DNA from: Cercis canadensis
Lineage: Eukaryota > Streptophyta > Magnoliopsida > Fabales > Fabaceae
Direction of reading: 5' to 3'
Length of the DNA stretch: 64,000 nucleotides
Assembly: GCA_003255065.1 (NCBI GenBank)
Contig: QAOA01004724.1
Span: forward strand, 310,001-374,000
Under the pieces are notes generated by a model, which was not told where the DNA came from, ran no database searches, and saw nothing but the letters and a program-made list of their open reading frames with translations. The translations under genes were made by a program, and so were the position numbers. Shown piece by piece: positions 1 to 11,176 of this stretch; the first letter of the stretch is position 1, and every line of letters starts with the position of its first letter.

Positions 1-1
1 A

Positions 2-221
2 CCTTCCCCAATTTCCATCCCTGCTCAAGAGACTGACCACATGACCACTTATAGAAAAGGAAACTGGATCACCACAGACTCTGAATGTAAGGCAGCTTCT
101 CTTCCTGTCATTTTTATTCTAAGCTCAAAAACCGGTAGCTAGGCATTTATTAAAACATCTGACTGACACTTTTTTTTGCTATTACTTTGCTTGTTGAGCA
201 GTTGTGGTACTGGAACTATGA
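2..221 (+). CDS. 3' end of an unidentified gene (last two exons)
   Basis: The window opens inside an open frame (2-86) that reads PSPISIPAQE and later GNWITTDSE. It ends at a good donor (GTAAGG at 87). A 115-bp intron with a pyrimidine tract and CAG acceptor follows. The last exon (202-221) continues in phase as FVVLEL and stops at TGA (219-221). The splice logic and intron length are typical of plants. The protein family cannot be named from about 34 residues. An alternative reading of the second exon in another phase (LWYWNYEGSKKIF) needs a donor phase that I do not see. The exon structure is inferred, not proven. Confidence 0.45.
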
Positions 222-3200
222 AGGGTCAAAGAAGATATTCCCTGGATGGTGATCAACTGCTTGAGTAGGAAATCTATCCATTTCAATCAAGTTAATGCTC
301 TATCGGTTTTGTTCATATCTAATTTCTGTCAGATATTAGAGATTGTTTTGTAATAACTTCACTACAAATATAGAGAGACAGAGAAGAAGAGAGAGATGTA
401 TCATCAGTACTTTAATAATCCCAATGCATTAGCTAGATGGTGATCTAACTTATCTTCCCATGTGCATGCAATGAAAATGTTTGGCATCTACATTATGAGG
501 GGTTGATTTGTTGACTGATCCAATATAGAAGAATTCAAAAGCAATTACAAATGTTACCAGTAAATCTCTACTTGGGTTATGTTTGGAAGAGGGGTAAAAA
601 TGATAATATTTAAGAGAGTAAATTTTAGGTTGTTTATATGTGTTTGGTTGCACAAATGAACAAGAGGTAATCTTTTAGTAACTATTACCTCCATGTGAGC
701 ATATTAATATTTACACATTTATTAATCTCCTTAAATGTTACTCCATTAAATTTTACTCTCTTAATCATACTAAACGTACCTTAAGAAGTAATACATTCAT
801 GTACTATTTTATTTATACTTTCATTACTTTTATACACTTGGTGGTATCTATGATTAATTGAACACACCAAAACTTAAATTGAACCTATTCTAGACTCACT
901 TGTGTTTTTAAACGATAGGGATATTCTTAAACAAGCTTTTTTATATCGAGATTAAGTTATTCTCTAAACAATCTTAATAACGTACTTTCATATTGGCATG
1001 CTGCATTTAGAAGAAATTTTTTTCTTAAATGCTAGTCTTAAGATTTAAACTTTATCTAACTTAGATGAATCTATCACTCGCTTAAACTTACGATTAGTCA
1101 TCAACAATTATGTTTATGGGCTAGTTTATAGAGGCGTGCATTCATAGCATAGAATTGATGTGCAACTTGCATTCAACGTAAGATTATCACTCAAAAGCCA
1201 AATCAATAAGAAAAAGAAGAATTATATATCGAAAAATAATTTTTTTTTTTTTTTTCCAAAAGGATTTGTGCTTTATTTTTCCAATATCAAATAAAAACTT
1301 GAAGCAATCAAATTTGAAGTTTTGGAGTTACGGATTCAACTATGATTTAACATGTTTATTTACATCAAGTTACGTAAGAGATAAAATAAAGTTATTGAAA
1401 TTTTATATTTTTTTTGTATTTTTAGTTACGATTNTTTGTATTTTTAGTTACAATTATGAATTTAAATACAAAACTTACAAATTTTGAAAATGACTTCAAT
1501 ACTACTCAACAACAAGTTGTTTGGTAGTTATTGGAAGTCTTTATACAAACACAAATTACAAATATATCAATTCATCAAATTCTATTTGTTTCCAATTGAG
1601 TATATATACTAATTAACCTTTCCAAATTCAATAATATTTCTTATAATATTATTTTTATCAATTAAAAGAAAAGAATTTCTTACACAGATAATAAAGAAAA
1701 ACTCATTATTATTTTTATCAAACAGTAAAACACACGCGCAAAAATATTCAAGCAATCAGACATGTTAGACATAAATCATCTCCATGACCTTAACAAGCTA
1801 ATCTATGACCATTCACTCTTAACAAGAAACAAAAGTTGAAAAACACATAAAATGTTAGGCATATATCACCTTCATGATCTTAACAAGAAACCAAAATTGA
1901 AAAATACAAAAAGAAAAGGTCATAAAACAATTAGAATGAAGTGTGACATGAAGCGCTTCCATATAATTTTCTTAAATTCAGTCAAAAGATTTCATTAAGG
2001 AACTATTTTTACATCTTTCAAGCTAACGTAGGGGCTGATCTCAACTTTGATACTTTTACAAAAAATTCATCATGACTTCTAACGATGCTTGATTTGGAGT
2101 GAATAAGCTGGTGGACCACGTAATGCCTACATAATAATAAAGAGTCAAGAGTCAAGTTATGATACCTGAACTCCGATGTCTAAATTAGTACGGTCTGAGT
2201 TAGATAGTATGTAAAATATTGAAGTCAAGCAGAAAGTCCTTATACCTGTCATGTGAAGGTTATTTATAAGTAGTGCTTGAGGGACATGAAAAACATATAC
2301 AGATTTGTTGGTGTGGGCCCTTGGCAAAATGGACTTAGAAGTTATTGGATCAAATATTGAGTATCTACAACTTCTTCTCCAAAGGCGAGCAAGGAGTAGG
2401 ATACACAAGAAAATTCTTTCTAGTCTAGCTCCTCAAAAATAAAATAAAATAACAATGACAAAACTGAACTTAAAGCCATACACTTAATTACACATCACGA
2501 GTTTATCTTTATCATCACTAGTTCAACTCCTTGAGTCAACATTGGACACTCTTTTTTTTCTTTTTTCTTTTTATATATTTTTATTTATGACCCTGACTTT
2601 AAACATAGAATCATTCACGCTAAGTTGATAACATATTCTATTTCCACAAATAACCAATCATAGGCCCCATCATTGAATCTTGCATACCAATGCTCTAAAA
2701 TATCCAGAGAATTGAAGTGTAACAAGCCTTTAGAGTGTGGATAGCCTTTGGTGTTTTGGAAGAAGGGACCATACCTGCATATATGGGCAAGATCTTTTGT
2801 ATACTTTCAATGAAGTTCCGAAGATCTGATAAAATAGAACATGAGATCCCAAGAATCTTATCGTGCTCTTAGGAGCTTTGTTCAATTCATTTACTTTGGA
2901 AAAAAAAAGTAATGTTACATAAAAATAACATTACTGGTTCGTTTATGCAGAACCAAACATTTGTTGTTTTCCTTCTATCTCATCCCATTTTTCTTTCGAC
3001 GAATTATATATCCATGGATGCTGGCCTTGGAATTTTATGCAAAAACCATACCACTACTCATTTTTTCTTCTATCTTATCCAGATTTTTTCTTTGGATTCA
3101 GATTCAGATCCAGATTCAGATTTGGACTTGGAATGAGTTCGTCGAGTCTCTGTCTTACTTGATTCAAACAAGCCCTTAGTCTTGGTTACAAAACAAAAAA

Positions 3201-3420
3201 ACTTATTAGTATTTTACTTTCTATTTTGACAAAAGTGTAATGTGCCAAATTTCTTGGTTTAAAGTCCAAATTCAAATATTCTTTTTTCTGGCATAAGTTA
3301 AGACTAAGAATTCAATATTCCCATCACGGCCCCGGAATAATTATGACGAAATGGATAAGAAATTAGTAGCATGTGACATATATCTTATATTATATCACAT
3401 CCTCTTTTTGCAATTGTGAT
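222..3420. other. AT-rich intergenic region, no supported gene
   Basis: No open frame here looks like a conserved protein. Around the single N at 1434 a short stretch (tttgtatttttagttacgat) is repeated on both sides, an assembly overlap. At about 1761-1907 two degenerate copies of a roughly 90-bp block lie in tandem. A segment at about 2150-2410, read on the minus strand, looks like a decayed retroelement, but I cannot place it in a family. Confidence 0.5.
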
Positions 3421-3555
3421 TAGAGCTGTCAGAGTGGAGGCGATGATGGAGTACCAGAGCCTGCAGACGGTGGAGGCGCGAATGAGAGTGGGGATGGGAA
3501 GGAAAGAGAGAATGAGCTCAATGAGATCAGAGCTCAAATGGGTAATCTCTGTCAT
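3385..3555 (-). pseudogene. Truncated inverted copy of the neighbouring F-box gene
   Basis: On the minus strand an ATG (3555-3553) opens a 56-codon frame starting [20 protein letters not shown]. It is almost identical to the first 38 residues of the F-box gene at 4668. Homology then breaks at about 3437 and the frame runs on to a stop at 3385 in unrelated sequence. The copy keeps the upstream leader and promoter-like sequence of the gene, including the CTATAAAT box. The F-box motif itself is nearly complete, but the kelch/substrate part is missing. It is most likely a pseudogene fragment. A short F-box-only peptide, or a role as one arm of a hairpin RNA, is possible but unproven. Confidence 0.75.
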
Positions 3556-3913
3556 CTGAGGTTGAAGGAGAAACAGGAGAAGAGAGGAGCAGAAACTGGG
3601 GGTGAATGGAAAAGGAGGGGTTGTTGTTGTAACGTTGTTGCTGGAAGAGGAGTAGTTGAGAATAGACAAGAGGAAGAAGAGAGCTCTGAAATTGAAATTG
3701 GTCCCTCTTTGTTGCTATCCACTGCATCTGCATGTGTGGACCTGCTTTGCTCACCCTTCTAGATGATGCAATTTATAGTACATAAGATCGGTGCATTGAC
3801 TTCCATGTAAAGCAAAATGTTTCAGCTATTTTTTCTTCCCAAGTGATATAACACGGAGACTCAAGTAAGTTCTTGAAAGTTGAAACTCTTCTACTAATTG
3901 TAGAGCTGTCAGA
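3421..3913. repeat. 13-bp direct repeats bracketing the inverted F-box fragment
   Basis: The sequence tagagctgtcaga occurs exactly at 3421-3433 and again at 3901-3913, at the two outer edges of the inverted gene fragment. The second copy runs into a GC-rich stretch (acaggccagcccagcccg) that resembles the ends of hAT-type MITEs. The repeats look like a target-site duplication or a duplicated element end made when the fragment arrived. The mechanism is inferred. Confidence 0.6.
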
Positions 3914-4787
3914 ACAGGCCAGCCCAGCCCGATTCGACTCAATCCGACCCGCTTCAACCTGTAAACAAACAGGGCAAAATAGATCGGGCTGAAATTTGTG
4001 ATAAAAAAAATAATTAATTTAAATTTAAATTATATTAATTATGTTAATATAAAAATATATAAAATTAGTCAATAAGTGTACTTATTTAGTAAGGTTCAAT
4101 TTGTAATTCTTTGTTGGTGGACATAAAATTAATTGTTGTACGCTCATTTTTAGGGTTAAGAGAATTTATCTACCTCTTAAATTTTTTAAATGTATCACCA
4201 AAAAAATACTAAATTAAATAATGTGTGGATATAATGCTCAAACACACACAATATAACTAATTTGAGTATTTCTTAAAATAGATTGAAATCACATATTTAA
4301 ATTCTCATTTCTTATATTTTTATGTAAAACGTAACTCATTAGGGGAAGAGTTTCAACTTTCAAGAACTTGCTTGAGTCTCCATGTTATATCACTTGGGAA
4401 GAAAAAATAGCTAAAACATTTTGCTTTATATGGAAGTCAATGCACCGATCTCATGTACTATAAATTGCATCATCTAGAAGGGTGAGCAAAGCAGGTCCAC
4501 ACATGCAGATGCAGTGGATAGCAACAAAGAGGGACCAATTTCAATTTCAGAGCTCTCTTCTTCATCTTGTCTATTCTCAACTACTCTTCTTCCAGCAACA
4601 ACAACCCTTCCTTTTCCACTCACCCAGTTTCTGTTCCTCTCTTGTCTTGTTTCTCCTTCAACCCCAGATGACAGAGATTACCCATTTGAGCTCTGATCTC
4701 ATTGAGCTTATTCTCTCTTTCCTTGCCATCCCCACTCTCATTCGCGCCTCCACCGTCTGCAAGCTCTGGTACTCCATCATCTCCTCC
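3437..4787. repeat. Large inverted repeat (promoter and 5' end of F-box gene)
   Basis: The left arm at about 3437-3898 and right arm at about 4338-4787 are reverse complements at roughly 95 percent identity. They are separated by about 440 bp of AT-rich spacer with no gene. The arms carry promoter, leader and the first 40 or so F-box codons. Differences include a small insertion in the left leader near 3630 and a few substitutions. A transcript crossing both arms would fold into a long hairpin. Confidence 0.85.
4458..4465 (+). promoter_or_regulatory. TATA-like box of the F-box/kelch gene
   Basis: The sequence ctataaat lies about 200 bp upstream of the proposed start codon and is preserved in the inverted copy at about 3770-3780. 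The position fits a plant TATA box with a leader of about 170 nt. No transcript data support it. Confidence 0.45.
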
Positions 4788-5810
4788 CCTCTTTTCTCCT
4801 CCATCACCCTCTCCCACCCTAACCAACCCTGGTTTTTTCTCCACGGAATCCATAACATCTCCTCCAAGAACAACCAATCTTTCGGCTTTGACCCAATCTC
4901 CAACCTCTGGCTCCACCTTCCCACTTTCCCTGATCAACAACGCGAGCAGCAATCTAATTCTTCCTTCATCGGAACCAATGGTTTCTTCTTCATTACCGCG
5001 CCTAAATTTTGCTTCACCCCCATCCTCAAGCCCATTTGGCGCGCCACCGCACCCCTCCATTTCCCTCGAATTAACCCTCTTTTGGGTGTTTTCGATGATG
5101 GGTCGGGCCTCTCCAAGTTCATCATGGTTGGTGGTGTGAGATTTATTGGGAATTTGGTGGATATTGAAGACCGATTAGATGTGGAGATCTACGACCCGCG
5201 TTTCGATTCCTGGGAGCTTGGCCCTCCTTTGCCGGCGGATTTCAGATCGGGAAATTCGTCCTTGTCGTTGTCGTCTGCGTTATTTGGTGGCAGGTTCTAC
5301 GTGTTTGGGATCTACTCTTGTTTTGTTTCGTCGTTTGATTTGCGTGAACGCGTTTGGAGTGAGGTCCAGACGCTTAGGCCACCTGGGGTTGTTTTCTCCT
5401 TCTTGATTGCGTGCAGGGAAGGGCTTGTTTTGGCTGGAATTTGCAACACGCGTCTTGGGGCCTCCTTCAATTTGTGGAAAGTTGATGAGAAAACTATGGA
5501 GTTTAGTGAGATTGCAATTATGCCCCAGGATTTGCTCTATAGTTTGTTTGATAGTGATGAGGATGACAAATTTGCAAGCTTGAAATGTGTGGGGATGGGT
5601 GATCTTATATATGTTTTCAATGAAGAGTATCACAAGGTGTACCCAGCTTGTGTTTGTGAGATTAATAGTGAGTCTGGGAACTGTAGTTGGAGGAGAGTGC
5701 CCCAATTGCCATTACCAGTGAACAAGTTTCACAAAGTCATTAGCTTTTGTTCAACTGTTTCACTGCATACTATTATGGGTGAACGACAGCGACAGCATCA
5801 TGGTCTTTAA
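4668..5810 (+). CDS. F-box/kelch-repeat protein
   Basis: This is a single open frame of 380 residues from the ATG at 4668. The N-terminal F-box (about residues 4-45: [20 protein letters not shown], then VCKLWYSII) is the part that binds SKP1 in SCF ubiquitin ligases. A kelch-like stretch follows: [17 protein letters not shown] near residue 170, then [13 protein letters not shown], and later [13 protein letters not shown]. Kelch propellers normally recruit the substrate. The frame stays open upstream to an ATG at 4482, which would add 62 residues. I prefer 4668 because the F-box normally starts right at the N-terminus and the inverted copy has its frame disrupted upstream of the same ATG. It resembles the Arabidopsis At3g24760 type in length and layout, recalled and not searched. 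The substrate is unknown. Confidence 0.85.
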   Translation: MTEITHLSSDLIELILSFLAIPTLIRASTVCKLWYSIISSPLFSSITLSHPNQPWFFLHGIHNISSKNNQSFGFDPISNLWLHLPTFPDQQREQQSNSSFIGTNGFFFITAPKFCFTPILKPIWRATAPLHFPRINPLLGVFDDGSGLSKFIMVGGVRFIGNLVDIEDRLDVEIYDPRFDSWELGPPLPADFRSGNSSLSLSSALFGGRFYVFGIYSCFVSSFDLRERVWSEVQTLRPPGVVFSFLIACREGLVLAGICNTRLGASFNLWKVDEKTMEFSEIAIMPQDLLYSLFDSDEDDKFASLKCVGMGDLIYVFNEEYHKVYPACVCEINSESGNCSWRRVPQLPLPVNKFHKVISFCSTVSLHTIMGERQRQHHGL

Positions 5811-7472
5811 CAGGCTTCCTGACTGATCATTCGCCTGCTAGGTATCAATTTTTTTGAACATTTCTTTTTTTTTTTTCATAATACTATCATTGGCATCTTT
5901 GATTTTTGGGAAATTTTCTGATCTCTGATGTATCTGAGGTAGCAAGTTTCCAAACTGAGAAATTGTTACTCTCATCAATTTCTTAATCAGCCATTACCTT
6001 TTAGATATGGTCTGTTTACTGTTTTACAAATGATGAATGTGTTACATTTATCTTGATCATGAATGATTGTACATTCTCACTTATCTCAATCTCAGTGATG
6101 AGCATGGCTCAACGGTCAAGTGCATATCATATTTGAATATTTCATACCAATTCTAATATATGTATGCTTGGTTTTTGAGATTTCGGCACTTGGCAAAATA
6201 GTGAGGGTTCCACAGCATTGAATGAGATGGCATTATTCAATAAATAAAACCAGAATGTGTATTGATGCATATTTTGTCTGTATAGAACTCCTTTACTTGA
6301 AGAATGTGTTTGTTCTCGTTACTATACGTCCAAGATGAGTGCTTTTATAGCAGAGGGCAGGATATGACATGCATTTCCATTATCTCTTGTTCCTACTTTT
6401 ATCTTACATATGACTTGAAGAGTCTCTGCATTCAATCGCTCTATAATAAGATGCCATTATTGATTCTTATGTAGCTCTGGATTTTTACAATTCAACAGAA
6501 AGCAAAAGAAGGAAACCCCCATGACAAAAGAAGAAAGTTTGGGGAAGGAGAATCATTTGTTCAAGAAGAGAGCTTATAGGTACACTGAGGTCTTGTACAT
6601 CATTCTCATCAGACAACACCAAAAGCTCTCATCAAGCATGTGCAGTAGATCAAACTAGGAGAGCTTTCATAGTTGTTCTGTTTAGGAATTTGGCTAGGCC
6701 AATCCAAGTTCTCATTCTTTCCTATGTATTTTGGCAACTTTAAGTTATTATTCATCCTGATTGTAAATGTACATAAATACGTGAAATATTAAGTTGTATG
6801 TTATAATGTTGTATTAACTGATAGAATTTGCAAAATCTCAATTGATGGAAACTGTTCATGGAAAATAAAGGGTGGTGTCCCCTGTTAATTGACCACTCTC
6901 AGAGTGTCTATGTTTGTTCACCATTATTTTGTATGAAGTAATTTCACATAGCTTCTGTAAAATCATTCTCCCTTCACAAATTCTCTTCTGTCTAATTCTT
7001 AAAGAAGCTCTAAACACGCACTCATTGTTTTAGTTTTACCATTTCCAGTGCTCAAGATTCTGTAACAAGCCAGAGGATAGAGGCACTGAACGTGATAGTG
7101 AGCCTTGGGAGATCTACATTAGAGTCCAAAGAAGCCTTTGCCTAGGCAGTCAAAGAATCAAGAGCACAAGTGCTTATAATAGTTATAACTTCCAATCATA
7201 AACACTTTCCAGAGTCGGAGAGAAAGAAAACATTATTTATTTTCTTGTATAAAAAGAGAGGAAGAAGCGTATGTAACTGCAAAACAAGAAAGAGGAACTT
7301 AAGACTCTCCTACTTTGATGGTATAGGCAACTGCCAACAACTGCATCATCCAAGGTGTTCCCTCGTAAGTATGTATATGCAATTGGTTGCTTATACAATT
7401 AACAAGACGTAAGTTTCACAACTGCTCAAACAAGCTCACAAGAAAGCCATGATTAATTTGGGATTTTAAAAA
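5811..7472. other. 3' flank of F-box gene, no further gene seen
   Basis: A 3' untranslated region probably begins here. A possible UTR intron lies between GTATCAA at about 5841 and CAG at about 6499. No protein-like frame is present. The rest is unique AT-rich sequence. Confidence 0.4.
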
Positions 7473-10400
7473 GATCAAAGCAATATTTTAAAAACCGGAC
7501 CGGTGAGCAAATCAATGTAGCAAAAAATGACTGATCAGACTGGTTAGATCAAACGGTTAAACCGGTCACACTAAAAGCATGTTTTTAAAAATTTATAATA
7601 TAAGTAAAATATAACATATTGCTCATAAAATAACAAAAAATGACTACAAAAGAAAGAAAAATATTTAAAACTTACTCAAACTAATTCACAAAGAATTAAA
7701 CATTTAACATAATCATAACTTATAGTCAAACACAAGTCTCAAACTCAATTAAAAATCGTTAAGTCTATATTGAGGAGTCCCTGTCTTTTACCATCAAATT
7801 AACTAATCGATAAAAGCTTACACATAAGTGGGTGTAGAGAAATATTAAATATGCACAAGGACAACATAAAGAGCACCTGTGAGGCTCACCATAAATAATC
7901 ATATTAAATTAGTTTATCTTATTTATATGTAGTCACAAATAGTAATCTGCATTGAGCTCAGCTGAGTTTGACTACATCAAAAATAGATATATTAGCATCC
8001 CAATTCTATGGTTTGCAAATTATTTATTCTATCATTTTCAAAAGAAACTAGAGCCATGTTTGGCCGCAACTTGCAAGGTAAAGAGCACAAATTTGACCTG
8101 CTACCAAGTTAAGACCTGTAAGGCTCTAATATTGTTCTGTCTTCAATAATATTATCAGCTATATTAACCCAAGAGAGATCAAAAGAAACTTGATTAATAT
8201 AAGTTGACTACTCCCTGAGTGCCTGCAAGAAATTGTGACCCCTTTTTCTTTAAAAATTATATTTGGAGGAAGCTATTCATGGGGCATGAGCAAAGCATTA
8301 TTTACTAAAGGAGTTCTTGTACACTTCACACACAAAAGTCAATGTATGACAGACAACCAGGGACTGAAAACCAGCACTTCAAAATGGGGTTAAATTTGTT
8401 TAATTTTTATATAGACTTTTCTAGTTTAATTTCTAACTTTTTCAAAATGCCTTGCTTATTAGAAATTCAGAAGAGATGGCCATGAATATTTGGAGAAAAA
8501 TCCTTGTGAGGGCGAGAATCTCTAACAAATAATTTGTAGTAGGATCCAACCCGTGAATAGAAATAGCATCCATAGCATACTGTAAAAAAAAGAATTTAAT
8601 TGCTTTTCTCATTTTATTCCCTCCGTATATACACAATCTCAAAACTACATAAGGGTGTATACAAAATCTCATCAAGCATAGTCCAAAAACAAGAAATAGA
8701 ATATTGAACCAACCACAAACCAACAACTCTAGCTACCTAGAGTTTAAGACCAATTAAGTTCAAATCATAAGGCTCGTCGCAACGTCCTTTTCGGGAGCGC
8801 AACGACGCGAGGCAACGAACGAAAAAATATATAGGCGTAGAATTGTAAGTTTTGTAAATTTGTAAAGCTTTTTAATTAAAAAAATGATTAGAGAAAATTA
8901 ATAGAATCGCCACCAATCAATTTAAGGCATGATTGGATGCCTACAAAAAAGTTTGGTATACATTATCAGAGTTTGGGTAAGAGAGTTGATTACGTGTAAG
9001 GAAGATGTTAGCACCCTACAACGCCCGTTCTAGCGAACGGTTACCAATTTAATTTTATGTTATCTAAAAAATTGTTGAATGAAATTAGTCATTAAAATAG
9101 ATTAATATGTTATTAAGCCCTGCCAGTATCTCTAGTAAAACCTAAAAAGATGCCTCAAGACTATTGGGTAGAGTTCGTAATTGTCATTACAATCATCTCC
9201 TAATCTATTCCGTCATAAGCGATTTTTAACAACCTTACTAACTTATTGATAACTAAATACACAAAAGGTAATTTATTATGCGTTCCAGAAATGGGTTTGA
9301 GTTTCACGGTAAAAGATTTTTATCGGAGATCTTTCATTAAGTCTACCAGTACATCTGAAAAAACTAAAGCGACACTCTTCACCTCCGAAATGTCAAAGTG
9401 TCGCCATCATTATGGCTAATCTTGTTTATTCCCTCGTCGGTACCTTTTAACCTGTGGATGAGACTCCTGCAAATTGTGTTCGTTTGAGCTTGGAGGATTT
9501 TTGCTCCTCTGGTCTGTGTATTTGGCCTCCTTTTTTGCTTCCGAAAATTCCTCTCCCTTCCCCTCTATCTGTGTCTCTTTTATAGCTAAAGAATTGTGCA
9601 AGTTGTACTAATGTGATTTCCTATTTCCTACTTTCAAGTTTTAAGAGGCATGGCATGGGCATGGTTGGGAGGAATGACCGAACTAGGAACAACATTTCAC
9701 AGAACTTGGGTTGCTGCCTTGCGTGTTGCCTCCAAGAGCCATTATGTCTTTTTTTTTTTTTTTATGTATATTATTCATTTTTAATAATAATAATTTTTTG
9801 TATTTTTGTATTCTTTAAATTATTATTATTGTAAGTATTTCAAACATTTTATTTTTTGTATTTATTCTTTATAAGTTGACTAGGACAAAATTGGGTATCA
9901 ACAAGGCCAATGTCCAAAACAGAATTTCACATCCTTAGTTCATCACAGAAAGACTGAACACCAAATAAAATCTAACATGCATAGACTCAGAGTGATTATG
10001 GAAAACATACATAGGAATCAAATCCAAAAGTGCCCATAATTCTTTATATCAATATCTGACTTCATAACCCATCAAAATCAGAGAACGCCCAAATACATAT
10101 CTACCAAAATATAAGCAGTCTTTGAACAACTATTAGACTCATGGTGCAATGAAAAGCAAGCATTACACGAACCAAAGACCTATATATGAAGCTCACTTTT
10201 TGTCCCTGCAGAACATGTGCCGAAAATCAAACAAGCCACAAATCAAACTATCCTAAAAGCATGCAAAGGAAAAGTAAAAAATCTCAAGGGTGCTAAAAAT
10301 AGGAGAACGCAGGTGTGTCCGTCGGTGTTGATGGGTGTCTATCGGAGGTTGAATGGAGATTAGGGCCGAGAGGGGAGAAGGAATGTGGGAAAAGAGAGAA

Positions 10401-10634
10401 GAGAATGGAGAAGCTCATACACTATGTGAGCTGAAATTGGGAGGGAAAATCCCTCAGCCAAAACGACGCCGTTATGAAATTTGAACCATCCGGTTATTGC
10501 AAACTGGTACCGGTTCAACAATTTTACCGGTTCGACCGCTCAAATGATTTACCCCTCCTAATCGAACCGGTATCCTAACCGAGCACCGGTCGAACCGCCC
10601 GGTTTAGTCTGGTTTTTAAAACACTGGATCAAAG
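7473..10634. mobile_element. hAT-type non-autonomous element with 8-bp TSD
   Basis: The target duplication GATCAAAG flanks the element exactly (7473-7480 and 10627-10634). The element proper is 7481-10626. Its ends are imperfect terminal inverted repeats: CAATATTTTAAAAACCGGAC on the left, and CAGTGTTTTAAAAACCAGAC read inward from the right. An 8-bp duplication and ends beginning CA(G/A)TG are typical of the hAT superfamily. Subterminal regions are rich in CCGGTT motifs on both sides, as expected for transposase-binding repeats. No transposase frame is present. About 1.1 kb of the interior appears to be a later retroelement insertion. Confidence 0.8.
8769..9907. mobile_element. Probable solo LTR (Tat/Ogre-like gypsy) nested in the hAT element
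   Basis: A 5-bp direct repeat aaggc (8769-8773 and 9903-9907) flanks about 1.13 kb of sequence. The contents recall LTRs of the plant Tat/Ogre gypsy lineage: a GAATCGCCACC block near 8906, GGAAGATGTTAGCACCCTAC near 9000, and a right end AAATTGGGTATCAAC. There is no internal coding region or second LTR, so it would be a solo LTR. The canonical TG start is not intact (it reads TCGTCG), so the family call is from memory of motifs and tentative. Confidence 0.5.
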
Positions 10635-11176
10635 GATATAACCAAACGAATCCCTTAATATTTTATGATAAAGATTAGTCAACAATTCAGAGCAGAGAAA
10701 GACTATATAATCCTTTTCACCTGCAAATAGCCACTTTTGGCTGCCCATCTATCACATGGTTTCCATTTTTTCAGAATAAGCTCAAATAAACTAACAACGT
10801 TTGATATTGTTATTTGTTAAGCTAACAAGCAAGTAAACAAACCTGAGAAGCCACTGTCTGAAGATTTCCAGCAATAAGATGTCAATAACCAGTAAGGAGT
10901 AAATTAATTGAATTTATAAGCTCTAATGGTCTTCAACCAGATATTAGCTAGCCTTATCCGTATATATGTCTTAAATTCAATTCAAACAAGTAAAAGTACA
11001 AAGTGCATCCCTAATATGCACTTAACTATCAGTCTCCAGTTAGTAAAATTGGTCAGAAGCTGGTCCTTAAACATAGCCCTGAGATATATAGAAGAGCAAC
11101 TAAAGAAGGAGGAATACACATGAATGCAGCAATGAAAACTGCAGTGTCAACTAAAGAAGTTACAGACAGAAAACTC
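10635..11176. other. 3' flank of the RH47 gene
   Basis: AT-rich sequence downstream of the minus-strand helicase, probably including its 3' UTR. The only open frames are short, with no recognisable domain. Confidence 0.4.

Noticed and set aside
2157-2408. 83-codon minus-strand frame
   Set aside because: Sequence style resembles decayed retroelement flank; no conserved motif could be named.
4482-4667. 62-residue N-terminal extension of the F-box/kelch protein
   Set aside because: The extension is Gln/Ser/Leu-rich without a motif, and its frame is broken in the inverted copy while the F-box start is kept. Treated as leader.
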